The translations under genes were made by a program, and so were the position numbers. From JAYSSF01 sp043772005 (GTDB lineage Bacteria > Patescibacteriota > Gracilibacteria > Absconditabacterales > Absconditicoccaceae): DNA of 64,000 nucleotides. Positions 20,913 through 31,330 of the stretch are shown here, in pieces (within the stretch, counting starts at the first letter, position 1; each line of letters starts with the position of its first letter). The stretch is taken from positions 1-64,000 of the forward strand of contig JAYVGP010000007.1 of assembly GCA_043772005.1 (NCBI GenBank), written 5' to 3'. The notes below the pieces were generated by a model. That model saw only the letters and a program-made list of their open reading frames with translations, was not told the DNA's origin and ran no database searches.

Positions 20913-21989
20913 ATGTACGAAAAACTCAAATCCATCATCCGTGAATATGAAACCCTGAGAGATCAACTCTATGATCCTGAGGTTTTTGGTGATCAAAGCA
21001 AACTCAAGACAATTAATCGTCAACTCAAATCCCAAGAAAAGCTCTACGATCTCTGAGTCCAGTACTGCAGATGGATGAACCAACTCACATCATCCAAGCA
21101 TATGCTCGAGACTGAGTCAGATCCAGATTTTATGGACCTCGCCAAGAGTGAAATCATTGACGCAGAAAACCATCTTGCGCCACTGGAAGAGCTTATCAAG
21201 GAAGAGCTATTACCAAAAGATCCAAACGACGATAAGGATATTTATCTCGAAATCAGACCTGCTGCGGGTGGGGACGAGGCATGATTGTTTGCCAGTGAAC
21301 TCCTCAGAGCCTACCTTGCCTATGCACAAGCACAGTGATGGAAGACCGAGATCGAAGATCAACAGCTCTCTGATACTGGTGGTATCAAGATCGCCATCGT
21401 CAAGATGATGTGAGATAGAGTCTACAGCAGGATGAAATTTGAGTCATGAGTACATCGTGTCCAACGTATCCCAGTCACAGAGTCTAACGGTCGTGTGCAT
21501 ACCTCTACTATCACGGTAGCGATCATGCCTGAGGCGGAAGAAGTGGATGTAACTATTGATCCACTTGATGTCATCATGGACACGTATGCTGCATCCTCTG
21601 CAGGCTGACAAAATGCCAATAAAAACCAGACATGAGTCAGACTTCACCATAAACCTACTGGCATGATCGTTACCATCGGAGATAGCAAATCACAACTCCA
21701 CAACAAAGACAAAGCATGGGCAGTCCTCAGATCGAGACTATACCAGATAGAGTCAGATAAGAAGATGGCAGAGACCAAGGAAGCTCGTGGTTCTCAGATC
21801 GGTGGATGAGATCGTAGTGAGAAGATCCGTACCTACAACTATCCTCAAGATCGTGTCACTGATCACCGTATCAAGCAGTCGTGGTCATGATTACCTATCA
21901 TCATGGCATGAGCCATCTGACCCATCATTGAAGCTCTGATCCTCGCAGCTCAACAATGAGTACTAGGCACGGGAGATGATGATGACTAA
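20913..21989 (+). CDS. prfA: Peptide chain release factor 1
   Basis: This 358-residue class I release factor has the RF1-type PVT tripeptide in RIPVTESNGR (decoding UAA and UAG) and the peptidyl-hydrolysis GGQ motif. The second Gly of GGQ (residue 232, 21606-21608) is itself a TGA codon; about 12 TGA codons occur in all. RF2, which would terminate at UGA, is expected to be absent in such lineages, and stops here are TAA/TAG only. The gene sits 3 bp after the pyruvate-kinase-like gene and ends in a strong terminator. Confidence 0.96.
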
Positions 21990-22006
21990 TATCCTAATAA
22001 AAAAGA

Positions 22007-22052
22007 AAATCTGACTTTAATAGTAGTTTGAACTACGAGTCAGATTTTTTAT
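22007..22052 (+). terminator. Terminator after prfA
   Basis: AAAATCTGACT pairs with AGTCAGATTTT around an inner AGTAGTT/AACTAC hairpin, followed by a T-run. Confidence 0.8.
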
Positions 22053-22066
22053 TATTTTATTGCAAC

Positions 22067-22219
22067 TTAACATCTCTGGATGCGACTATCTGTCTTACCT
22101 ATGGTAAAGTTTTCTACCAGTGGAGCAAGATATTTCTTAGCGTAAGTAATAATCAAATCACTTGCTTCAAGATTACCTGAATTAGTTTTATATGAGACAA
22201 GGTGTTGTAGTTTTGGCAT
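22067..22219 (-). CDS. Small hypothetical protein, 50 aa
   Basis: An open frame with ATG at 22219 and TAA at 22067, 13 bp after the stop of the next-upstream minus-strand gene. It is short, mildly basic and of unknown function. Close spacing supports it being real, but no homology is recognised. Confidence 0.35.
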   Translation of the reverse strand: MPKLQHLVSYKTNSGNLEASDLIITYAKKYLAPLVENFTIGKTDSRIQRC

Positions 22220-22232
22220 ATTTAAGATAGTA

Positions 22233-22670
22233 TTATAAAACCATATCTCCTTTTGGTTTTTTTATCATTAAATAATCTCTCAAATAGAGTTTAAGTCTGT
22301 CTTCTTCTGGAAGATTAGAATATGTTACATATTCTTTCACATTAGAAATATCCTTAAGAGAAAGACATTTCTCAAGATCGTATTGATGGTTTTGTAGTAG
22401 TTCTCATTTTGTATTATTTCGACGTTGTTCTACAAGCTCTCTTCATTTCTCATCTAAATTATGAGGATATCAATTCGATACATATAATTTAATTGGGTTT
22501 CGACGATACTCAGAATTTCATTCTTTTTCTACGAATAAGGATGCTATATGAAACTCTGTAGAATTATTTCTAGGACTTCCTTTTATTAATTTCTGAATCT
22601 TATGCTCAAATTGAGATGCATCTTTTCACTTCATAAAACTTAAATCCAATAAACTATCTAAGAATTTCAT
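22233..22670 (-). CDS. Hypothetical protein, 145 aa
   Basis: The frame is open with five in-frame TGA codons. The protein is highly charged and predicted largely helical; no signal peptide or membrane segment is seen. The N-terminal half has a LFVEKEGNSEYRRNP stretch that might bind nucleic acid, but this is only a composition impression. It lies upstream of a 50-residue gene on the same strand. Confidence 0.55.
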
Positions 22671-22754
22671 ATTAATAATAATAGTAAAATAAAATACTAA
22701 ATATTATTCTAAATAAAAGTGTAATAATATCAATTATTTATTTAGTAAAGTCAA

Positions 22755-24035
22755 CTATCTCACTACCAATCTCATATTCTTCTTACCCTTCTGCAACAAA
22801 ATCACACCACTGACTCGATCGCTCGACCTGATCGCATAGTTGATATCTGATACGGCCACTTCATTGAGAGAGATACCGTTCTGCTGAATGAGCTTCTTGG
22901 CATCACCACGAGATTCAGTGAATCATGAGTTAACTAACACATCCAAGATGCTATCTCCATCTGTTGCTTGCACTCCGCCGATCTGTTCTACCAATGCGGT
23001 TACAAAACTTTGGTCAGTAGATTTGATTCTATCAAGTTTGTCACTTGCAAAAACAAAGTCTGTAATTGCCTGTGCCTGCTCTGCAGCTTCAGTCCCATGG
23101 ATAATCTGTACCACACGATAAGCCAGTGTCTTCTGACCGATTCTGAGTTGCGGTTGCTGACTATGTTCCGCTACGATCGCATCAATCTCCTCCATTGTAA
23201 GCAGGGTAAATAACCTCAAGAATCTATTAACATCCTCATCAGTTACATTGAGGAAATATTGATACACAAAATATGGTGTTGATTTCTTAGGATCAAGCCA
23301 GATTGCATTTCACTCTGATTTACCAAACTTACGACCATTGGAGTCTAAAATCAGATTATTGGTCAGACCATGTACTTTTTTATCTAATAGCTTAGATGTA
23401 ATCTCAATACCAGCCAAGATACCATCCCACTCATCACTACCACCAACCTCAAGGACAACATTATGATCTCTTGCAAGCACATAATAATCATATCCCATAA
23501 TCAGCATATAACTAAATTCTGCATAACTGATAAATTTATCAGGATCATTGATTCTACTCTTCACAATATCTTTATTCATCATCCAGTTTACCGTCATAGA
23601 TTTACCTACCTCTCTCAAGAATTGGAGATAGTTCATATTTTTAAACCAATCATAATTATTCACAATTTCATATTCAAGCTTTGTGCCACTAATCTTCTCA
23701 ATATTAATACATAAATCCTCAAAATTCTTACGAATTCAAGCTTGATTACGAGTAAGAGCTTCTTCATCTAAGAAATTTCTCTCTGCGTCCTTACCGGTAG
23801 GGTTTCCGATCATCCCCGTGGCTCATCACACGAGAAGATAGCATTTATTTCATCTCAACATCACATGAATCGCCTGCATCAGTGCTACAAAGTTACCAAT
23901 TGTCATACTATCGGCACTTGGATCAACTCCAAAGTAGAAACTAATTCATCCTTTATCAGAAAGAGCAAAGAGATCTTCGCTCGTAAATTGTTTAATAAAT
24001 CATCTATTTTCAAGTTCAGTTTTGAGTGGAAGCAT
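22755..24035 (-). CDS. tyrS: Tyrosyl-tRNA synthetase
   Basis: This 426-residue class I synthetase has FYFGVDPSADSMTIGN, a diverged HIGH region (TIGN), the tyrosine-binding YDYYVLARDHN segment and a KFGKS signature loop as in E. coli TyrRS. The C-terminus carries an S4-like RNA-binding domain (RGDAKKLIQQNGISLN, VILLQKGKKN). It charges tRNA-Tyr. The start at 24035 precedes LPLKTELENRG, which aligns with the usual N-terminus. Confidence 0.93.
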
Positions 24036-24198
24036 TAATGTAGTTTTAAGATTGATAAAGTTATCAGGTTTTTAATGATAATTCTCTCAGTATCAAGCAA
24101 CAATCACAAAAGTCAATCACAGCAATCTTGACTCAACCACAGAAAAAACTATAAATATCTTGTAACGGGTTATGAGGTATGGGATCAAAAACCTATCT

Positions 24199-24232
24199 TC
24201 ACCCTATTTTTACCCTATTTTTACCCTATATT
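24199..24232. repeat. Triplicated TACCCTATTTTT-like repeat before ybaB
   Basis: Three consecutive 12-base units (ACCCTATTTTT-type, the last diverged) lie just upstream of the ybaB start. Tandem duplication in a promoter region; the effect is unknown. Confidence 0.6.
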
Positions 24233-24235
24233 ATT

Positions 24236-24616
24236 ATGTTCTGAAAAATCGGTGAAATGAAAGCAATGTATGACAAGTACAAAAAACTCCAAGATGCCCT
24301 TAAAAAACTAGTAATCAGAGCCAGTGCTGGTGATTATATATATATGTCTGACTGAGTCGAGAAGACTGGATCAGTAGTAGTTGAGATTACCGGTGAGATG
24401 AAACTCAACAGTGTGGAGATCAAAGATGATAGTATCATGACACCATCACGTAAGTCAGAATTGGAATGATATCTCCATACTGCATTTGAGAAGGCTCAAG
24501 CTAAAGCTCAAGAAGTATCAATGACCAAGACTAAAGAAATTCTTGGTTTTGATCCTCAGGATTTGATGGGATGATTGGCTGGAGGCATGATGCCTAAGAT
24601 TCCAGGTCTAACATAA
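24236..24616 (+). CDS. YbaB/EbfC family nucleoid-associated protein
   Basis: This 126-residue protein matches YbaB/EbfC: an N-terminal helix pair (MKAMYDKYKKLQDALKKL), a central beta sheet with GSVVVEITGEMKLNSVEI, and a C-terminal helix. It binds DNA as a dimer and is often next to recR/dnaX, though not here. The tail is unusually Gly/Met-rich (LMGGLAGGMM). A tandem 12-bp repeat precedes the start. Confidence 0.88.
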
Positions 24617-24698
24617 GGAAACAGTGCAAAACCTCACGACTTATTCAAAATTGAACGTAATCTATTAAGTCGTGAAAGATTTGCTATCGTGTGTTTCC
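24617..24698 (+). ncRNA. Candidate structured RNA
   Basis: Directly after the ybaB stop three nested helices can be drawn: GGAAACA/TGTTTCC (24617-24623 with 24692-24698), GCAAA/TTTGC, and CACGACTTA/TAAGTCGTG (24635-24643 with 24666-24674). A TTCAA/TTGAA hairpin is in the apical loop. There is no T-run, and the outer arm can also pair as GTGTTT...AAACAC just downstream, which would give a switch-like alternative. It matches no RNA family I know (no SRP, 6S, tmRNA or RNase P landmarks). Confidence 0.4.
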
Positions 24699-24724
24699 TG
24701 TGAAAAACACCTCAAACACAATAT

Positions 24725-24769
24725 AGTTGACATGATATAGAATTATAAATTATTCTATCATGATCAACT
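24725..24769 (+). promoter_or_regulatory. Promoter within an inverted repeat before the thiol protein gene
   Basis: TTGACA followed after 18 bases by TATTCT lies inside an imperfect inverted repeat (AGTTGACATGATATAGAAT against its partner ending TCATGATCAACT). The repeat spans the whole core promoter, so it could bind a dimeric regulator. A leader of about 170 nt follows before ATG 24943. Confidence 0.45.
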
Positions 24770-24942
24770 CTAATGGACTATTCGGCGTTTCATTAAATCA
24801 ATGTTTACACACAAGTCACTAGTGATCTTTATAAATCACTATATATGAGCAGTAATTCGTCGTTGAGTTGTCTTGCATTCTGACAATAGATGTCTACTCT
24901 AGATCAAGTAAGTTATTTATTTATTATTATTACTTTATAACT

Positions 24943-25839
24943 ATGGACAAGAACAATCTTTCGATCGTATCATTGGTCGTATCACTCGCAACATTACTAC
25001 TTGTAGCGTATTCTACATTCTTTGGTATTAGATCAGAACTCGTAAATCTTGAGGCTCTCAAAGTATGAGGCATGGACAACTACGCTCAAGTACAGAAGAT
25101 CTATACTTCAGAACAATTCAAGAAAACTCAAGCTGACTCTCTCGCACAAGCTGTAGCTCAGTTTGAAGGTAAAGGTACTGCTCCTGCAGCAGGTGACCAA
25201 GGAACTACTTCACCTACTCCTACTGCTCCTGCTGATCAACAGGCTGGCGCTGATGGATTTACAAGAGGTACTCTTACTTCTGACCAAGTAGCAACAGTTC
25301 TCAAAGACGTAGCATTTGAAGGTAAAGCTACTGCTAAGATTGCACTAGTTGAATATTCAGATATCGAATGTCCTTTCTGCCAAAGACATTTCTCATCTAA
25401 GACAGTAGAAACTGTACTTGCTAAATATGCTGACTCAGTTAAAGCTACATTCAAGCACTTCCCTCTTAGCTTCCACCCAACAGCTCAAAAAGCAGCTGAA
25501 AGTGTAGAATGTGCAGCTAAGCAAGATAAAGCAATCGAATTCAAGAATGCTATATTTGAAGCATCAATCGCTGATGCCGGTAAGAAGCCAACAAAAGAAA
25601 TTATCCTCGCTACAGCAAAGAAGCTTGCTCTTAAGGAAGCGGACTTCTCTAAGTGTCTTGATAGTGGTGAAACTGCTGATAAAGTGAAGTCTGACATGAA
25701 CGAAGGTGGATCACTATTCGGTGTAACAGGTACTCCTGGTAATGTATTGATTAATACTGAAACTGGTAAGTACGTAGTTATCGCTGGTGCGTATCCTGCA
25801 GATCAGTTCGATGCAGTTGTTGCTGAACTTTCTAAATAA
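24943..25839 (+). CDS. DsbA-like membrane-anchored thiol-disulfide protein
   Basis: This 298-residue protein has one N-terminal membrane anchor (residues 8-25), a helical segment and an Ala/Thr/Pro/Gln-rich linker (near 85-105). A DsbA-type thioredoxin domain follows, with VEYSDIECPFC (CPFC active site near residue 146), FKHFPLSFHP, and the cis-Pro region VTGTPGNVLIN. It would oxidise or isomerise cysteines in secreted proteins, and the window encodes Cys-rich surface proteins that could be substrates. Only one TGA is present (25069-25071), consistent with high expression. The terminator at 25850 ends the unit. Confidence 0.92.
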
Positions 25840-25849
25840 TATAACGTTA

Positions 25850-25876
25850 AGCTCATACTTCGGTATGGGTTTTTTG
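25850..25876 (+). terminator. Terminator after the DsbA-like gene
   Basis: CTCATAC-TTCG-GTATGGG hairpin with a UUCG tetraloop, followed by TTTTTT. Confidence 0.85.
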
Positions 25877-26019
25877 TTTTGCAAAAAGCATCCACTTCCC
25901 TTATATAGTAAATTTAAAATGAATTTACTACGTAGTAAATCAACAACCATCGGTGTTGGAGATTACTTTCAAAGTTTATAATATCTTAGATTTAAAGTTG
26001 ATTTACTACAGTATCACCA

Positions 26020-26994
26020 ATGAATCAAACTCTCCAAACATGGATCCAGTCAGCAAAATCAATCATCCATCTTGATCATTATCACAAGATCAAGTATTGG
26101 CGTTTTGTGATTCACACAGTTGTATTGTGGTGTTTGATTCTGTGTACATGGTGGCGATCGATACAAGAGAGTCTTATTGCTGTGTTGTTTGGAATTGCTA
26201 CAATTAGCTATATACCCTTTATAACGATTGAATTATATCATCGTGTGCAACACCGTCAGCGATACTGGTATGGATGAATGATGATGATAGCACTGTGGGT
26301 GATGAGCGGAATTATCAATACACATCTCATGATCAATGCTCTACGATCTGCTGGATTTCTCACAATCTGACGATGGGTACGAGATTATTGTATGGTTATT
26401 AGGCAACGAAAAACTCGACACATCTATAATCAAGTCTCCACAATTGGAATTTTCCTTATTAGTATTGTGTTTGCGATTATCACGATGTGGCGCTTCCAGT
26501 CGATCAATTTTAGCTGTGATAATGTTAATTTCTTGTCCAAACAGTTTGTGGGTCAGTTTACTAAGTCAAAGCAGACGACACCTGCCCTCACAGCAGCAGA
26601 TAAAATGAGTAAAGTGGCTCAGGCCGTATGAACAAGTGGTAAAACTAATTATCTCCAAACTCTCGATAACTGGCTCTCCACCAGTACTGATAACAACTCA
26701 TGGAGCAACCTCATCAAGACTCAAGTCAGAAACTCAGTGATCGTGGTTATGGATCAGAAAAAATTGTATGATAAATCCATCTGTGACTATGTTACCACAG
26801 CGCTCAATGATAATTATCAAAAGCCGTCATTCTTTTATTCATGAGTGTTGTTGCTGACTTTTGTCGGGTTACCAGCTGCCAGGATCGCGTTGATTATTAT
26901 TGCGAGTATCTTTAGTCTTATCCTTCGAGGACTACATCGTCTTGGGGTATATCGCTCTCATACAACAGTAATTGAGCATCAGGTGTTGGAGTAG
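26020..26994 (+). CDS. Multi-pass membrane protein, 324 aa
   Basis: Several hydrophobic segments (near residues 24-42, 48-66, 85-105, 140-160, then 275-310) surround a soluble extracytoplasmic loop of about 110 residues rich in Lys, Asn and Thr. I recognise no family. The last 77 bp overlap, on the opposite strand, the end of the GNAT gene, so both reading frames are constrained there. TGA codons are frequent, including a start of the second helix at TAT GGA TGA. Confidence 0.7.
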
Positions 26995-27712
26995 TAATTT
27001 GAGCTTTAAGTGCCATATCAGCATAATCCCTATCTTGTTGCAAAATTTGGTACAACTTTTGATTAAGCATAACGTAGTGTCATAAGTATTCATTTCACTC
27101 ATAGCGGTAGTTGAAATTCTTGCCTCTTTGTTGTTCCATCCAATTTGCAAAACCATTATGCCAAGATAGCATTTCATCGATAGTAAATAATGTATTGCTA
27201 CTAGCTTTATTGGCATTAGCAACGTAATCTACAAGTGAAATACTGTACATCGGGTAATTAGCACAAATAATATTGATACGATCAATAAGATAGGATCACA
27301 GTTCTATTCCACGATACTTTGGATCTACGATCAGTGATCCTCTCTGGTAAATGCCATCAATACGAGATTGAATTGGCTGAAAGTGATTTTTCCATACTCC
27401 TATTGCTGCAATTAATGTGCCTCATTGTTTAATTACACAGACCTTTTCAACTGCTTTCAATTCATCCATGGTCTTATTAATCATGGTACCATCTTCGCTT
27501 ATTAGCTCTGATCGTCTCTTATAGTCCTCATCAGTAAGTTCTGTAGAGTCTATAACTACATCAATCTTACCTTCAAGTTTAAATACTCCTATAGTTTCTC
27601 GTAGTTTCGTTTTATATGTTCAGTTATATTGCTCACGTAATAAAGACTCAGCACCTTTGACTCAGTCGAGTGATTTAAAACCTAAAGGATTAATAGTATT
27701 ACAATATCACAT
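26918..27712 (-). CDS. GNAT-family N-acetyltransferase-like protein
   Basis: This 264-residue protein has a GNAT-like core: a beta strand with GSLIVDPKYRGIELGSYLI matches the acetyl-CoA-binding V-x-P-x-[YF]-R-G-x-x-[LI]-G pattern (motif A). A following helix and the SISLVDYVANANKAS segment fit motif B. The N-terminal 90 residues are unassigned and the substrate is unknown. It converges on and overlaps the preceding membrane-protein gene by 77 bp. Confidence 0.65.
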
Positions 27713-28207
27713 AACAAAACAATTAAAACAACTAAAAACTCCCATACACAATATTGCGTGATGGGAGTTTGGTGTATATAATATTACACAAATACAAATC
27801 CTCCCTACGATTGTCTCGTAGGTCTACTAAAAATCATAATGATTGTTGTAGCATGATTATTCATTAACTACTACTATATACATCAATTATATAAATGCAA
27901 CGCAAAATAGGCAAACTTACTCTCATAATTAATTACTCTTGATTTTAAAAAAACATTACATATGATATATCTATCATGAGCACAAAATAATTTTTTCTCT
28001 AAGAATTTGCACTACACTGTCATTATATAATGATTATCATATTATTTTTGACAGTGACACAATTTCCCCCGATGTAAATCTGAGAAAAATAGTATAACAC
28101 ATACACGCAACCAACGTGCTACAATTTTGTCTTGTAACTATAACTACAATGTAATACTCAGCTTTTATTTTATTGTCCTATCTTTTAACATTAATCCCCT
28201 ACTATAT
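27713..28207. other. 495-bp divergent intergenic region with two hairpins
   Basis: No gene is supported. The stretch contains a 10-bp stem hairpin AAACTCCCAT/ATGGGAGTTT (27736-27770), a second hairpin CCTACGA/TCGTAGG (27804-27822), and an AT-rich part with promoter-like TTGATT-N16-TATGAT near 27948 that could serve hflX. The first hairpin could lie in the leader of the minus-strand GNAT gene. Confidence 0.5.
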
Positions 28208-29365
28208 ATGTGATTACGCCCTGTAACTCTTGCACAACTCGTACCACCATCTACTACTCATGACCAAGCCATGGATCTTATGCTCGAGCTGGAATCACTC
28301 GTGCAGACCTACTGATGACTTGTCGTAGACAAATCATACCAAAAGAAATCCCATCCAGATTATCATACTTACATCGGTAGCGGTAAACTGGAGGAAATCC
28401 ACCAGCAAATGCTCGCACAATGAGTAGATCTTCTCATCATTGGAAACCAACTCAAACCCAGTCAGGTCTTTCATATTATTAGGATTTTGGAGTCTGACAA
28501 AATTGAAGTTTGGGATAGGATTGATCTGATCCTCAATATCTTTGAGAAGCATGCAGTGAGTGCAGAAGCCAAGCTGCAGATCGAACTCGCAGCCGTCAAA
28601 CATATGTGACCTCGTATCTTCGGTATGGGTATGGAGCTGTCTCGTCAGTGATGAGGTACTGGATGATCGGGAGGTCGTGCTGGTAGATGAATCGGTGAGA
28701 CCAACACTGAACGTATGCGCCGCCACCTCAAGGACAAAGAACTCGAGATCCGCCGTAAGCTCGATGAATATGCCAAGATGAGATGATTACATCGTCAGCG
28801 TCGTAAGCGTCAGTGACTCCAAACGGTGGGAATCGTCTGATATACCAACGCAGGTAAGTCAACCTTGTTCAATGCGCTGTGACCCAAGCAAGTCCTCTCC
28901 GAAGACAAACTCTTTGCGACACTCGGGACTCATGTTGGTAAGATGTGGATACAAAACAGACAAGATAGCAATGAATTCCCCCTTGATAAAGGGGGTAGGC
29001 GAAGCCCGGGGGATTTGTGACAAGAAATCCTTGTCAACGATACCATCGGATTTATCCAAGATCTCCCGCCAGAGTTGATCGATGCGTTTACCAGTACCTT
29101 GGAAGATAGTGTCGAGTCTGACCTCCTCTTACATACCATTGCTGCCGATGATCCCAAGATCCTCATGAAGATCTGAGTAGTCAACGACATCCTCGATCAG
29201 ATATGAGCCAGTCAGCCACGTCTACTCGTGTTCAACAAGATGGACCGCTGTGATCCAGATACACTCGCTCAGCTTCGTGCTAACTACCCTGATGCAATCT
29301 TCGTCAGTGCTGTGACTGGAGATGGGATTGAGGAGTTGAAACAAAAGATTATAAAAATTTTATAG
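28208..29365 (+). CDS. hflX: Ribosome-associated GTPase HflX
   Basis: This 385-residue protein has the HflX N-terminal domain, the coiled linker with RRKLDEYAKMR, and a G domain with G1 VGYTNAGKST, G3 NDTIGFI and G4 FNKMD. HflX splits stalled 70S ribosomes. Between the G2 region and G3 there is an in-frame GC-rich insertion of about 15 residues (FPLDKGGRRSPG) encoded by a palindromic repeat at 28974-29017; ordinary HflX has only a short loop there. The C-terminal part after G4 is compact. Eleven or more TGA codons are used. Confidence 0.92.
28974..29017 (+). repeat. Palindromic GC-rich repeat inserted in hflX
   Basis: AATTCCCCCTTGATAAAGGG begins a 44-bp element in which CCCCC pairs with GGGGG twice (again at CCCGGGGG). 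It resembles the short CCCCCTT-x-AAGGGGG palindromes dispersed in many bacterial genomes. It keeps the reading frame open and adds residues between the switch regions. Confidence 0.65.
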
Positions 29366-29381
29366 ATAATGATATGCCACT

Positions 29382-29723
29382 TTATTTCATCGATCTTTCC
29401 CATCATCTCAATTGTTTCACAACAGAGTCAACAAGGATTGACATATCAGCATACTGAGGAATCGTAATAATACGTATGTCCCTACAGACTCTGATCAAGA
29501 TTTTGATCATTTCTATTTCTTGTAGTAATCACGCAATAATTGATTGCTTACTGGTCGCACTATTAGCTTGATAGATACCAATAATGAGATCTAATGTTAT
29601 AGTTTTAAGTTTCTCACCAAGTGTATATTTATGCTCTTTAGGTAGAAGTGAAACCATCTCATATAGTTTGAGTAGGAGATCATAACTCGTCTTGAATACT
29701 GGTAATTGGTCATACAAAGCCAT
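29382..29723 (-). CDS. DGR accessory protein Avd-like (four-helix bundle)
   Basis: This 113-residue protein is predicted as four amphipathic helices, with LPVFKTSYDLLLKLYEMV at the start and an internal LGEKLKTITLDLIIGIYQAN, the pattern shared by Avd proteins and the S23-type four-helix bundle family. Avd forms a basic pentamer that binds the reverse transcriptase and TR RNA in diversity-generating retroelements. Here it follows the RT gene rather than preceding the TR, and its first 86 bp overlap the RT 3' end in another frame. Confidence 0.85.
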
Positions 29724-30828
29724 CGTCGGTGATCGTAGTATCAGGATATAAATAAGAAAATTGTTGTAGTGTAGATTGAGTCAAATAATAATGCCTATGA
29801 TGATGGATAATTCATAAATACGAATTCATGATGGACTGAATACGATCATACGGCTCATGAGTAATCGTACCAATACGAGACCTCCATCTTGTGATAGTAC
29901 GACGATGTACATAAGTACGGTGAGGTAAAACCATTGCTCAACAAAACTTAACTCAATGGCTATAGTGTTGTAGATAGATTTTGTTTGGGTGAAGTTGTAA
30001 TCATAATCTAGAACTCAAAAACTCACGCATCCTATCAATTAGTCCTAATAAATAGTCTTTGGATTCATGTACAATGATGAAATCATCCACATATCTACCA
30101 TAGTACTTGCACTTCATCTCATATTTCATCCAACGATCAAACACGTCCATATATACATTGGCAAATAGTTGACTCGTCAAATTACCAATCGGCAATCCGC
30201 ATCATGGTTTGGCATGAAACAGTGATTTATCGTGAGGCAATCCATCATAATCAGAATCTGAACCGTGGAAGATATAATCAGTTGTCGGATCATACATCAC
30301 AATCATCTCGACTAGCCATAGCAACCAATCTACATCGCATCTCAATTTAGATTGATGTTCAACAATAAACGAGCGAAGTAATCACCGCAAAATCTGCTTA
30401 TCAATATTCATAAAGAATCCACGAATATCACATTTAAGAATCCAAGCATCACGACTATAGTTTTGCGTGCAAGATCTGATAAAGTAATCAACCCTCTGTC
30501 GTCACAACTGTGTACCCTTGTGATTTCTACAGCTATAACTATCGTAAATAAAACGAGTATCATAGAGTGGATATAGATACTGATAAACCAGATGATGTAC
30601 TACACGATCACGAAATGACGCAGCAAAAATCTCTCTTTTGACTGTATCGGTATAGATGAAGCAAGTCGAAGTACTGATCTGATAACTACGAGATATTAAC
30701 TCTTCATAAAGCTCAATCAGATTTTGTTCACGATCCATCTCAAATTGCATCACCTGAGAAGATGATCTCTTGTGTTTTCTCGCTACTTCGTATGCAGTAA
30801 ATAGGTCATGGAGGATGCGTTGTGTCAT
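29638..30828 (-). CDS. Diversity-generating retroelement reverse transcriptase
   Basis: This 396-residue protein shows RT motifs in order: LKCDIRGFFMNID (motif A Asp), GLPIGNLTSQLFAN (the IGNLTSQ form of motif 4 is diagnostic of DGR RTs), and YGRYVDDF (catalytic YVDD). It copies TR RNA with adenine-specific errors to rewrite the VR. I chose ATG 30828; the frame stays open further upstream into the TR without a better ATG. With TGA as Gly the reading extends 28 codons past a TGA at the avd start, ending at TAA 29638-29640. Confidence 0.95.
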
Positions 30829-30902
30829 CGTTGTTATCAAAATCAAATCAAAATCATCTATCAAAAAGTCTCGAACGAATCGAGACTCGATGTCACCAGT
30901 GC

Positions 30903-31073
30903 TAAATGAAACTGACAAATGAGCATTGTCCTCGTTGCCACAGTTGAAGTTCGCTTTCTTGTTGTCTGAATTGCTTCACACATACGCAAACTTACCTGCC
31001 ACACGCACAGGCAACCACGCATACAGTTTGTTACCTGCTCAGTTGTGATTGCCATTGGAGTTCTGCCAACCTG
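30903..31073 (-). repeat. DGR template repeat (TR)
   Basis: This 171-bp repeat is on the same strand as the RT, about 75 bp before its start codon. It matches the VR at 153 of 171 positions; 17 of the 18 differences are adenines on the TR minus-strand sense (15 A to G, 2 A to T in VR) and one is T to G. Read in the VR frame it is rich in AAC/AAT codons, the standard TR design, and it contains two in-frame TGA (Gly) codons. The shared end TTGTCAGTTTCATTTA is the likely IMH* site. Confidence 0.95.
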
Positions 31074-31275
31074 TGATAAAGTAACCACTATAATGTCACA
31101 ATCCCCTATTGGAAACTGTGATCTGTGATTTCTCCCTATAATTTAGAGGGTAAGCCTTATTTACATAAGATAAATCCTCGACCACAAGGAGAGGGTTACT
31201 GAACTAGTGAATATTAATACACGCTCTCATAATCCATAAACCATGAGACTCTGGCACAAACATCCTATCAAAATA

Positions 31276-31318
31276 GAGCAAAATTGCATTGCAATTTTGC
31301 TCTCGCTTCGCGAGAGCG
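31276..31318. repeat. Overlapping hairpins between TR and VR
   Basis: GAGCAAAATTGCA/TGCAATTTTGCTC (perfect 13-bp arms) and GCTCTCG/CGAGAGC share the same GCTC, so they are mutually exclusive structures. DGRs often carry hairpins downstream of the VR that assist homing. Confidence 0.6.
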
Positions 31319-31330
31319 TCCGAAAATTTT

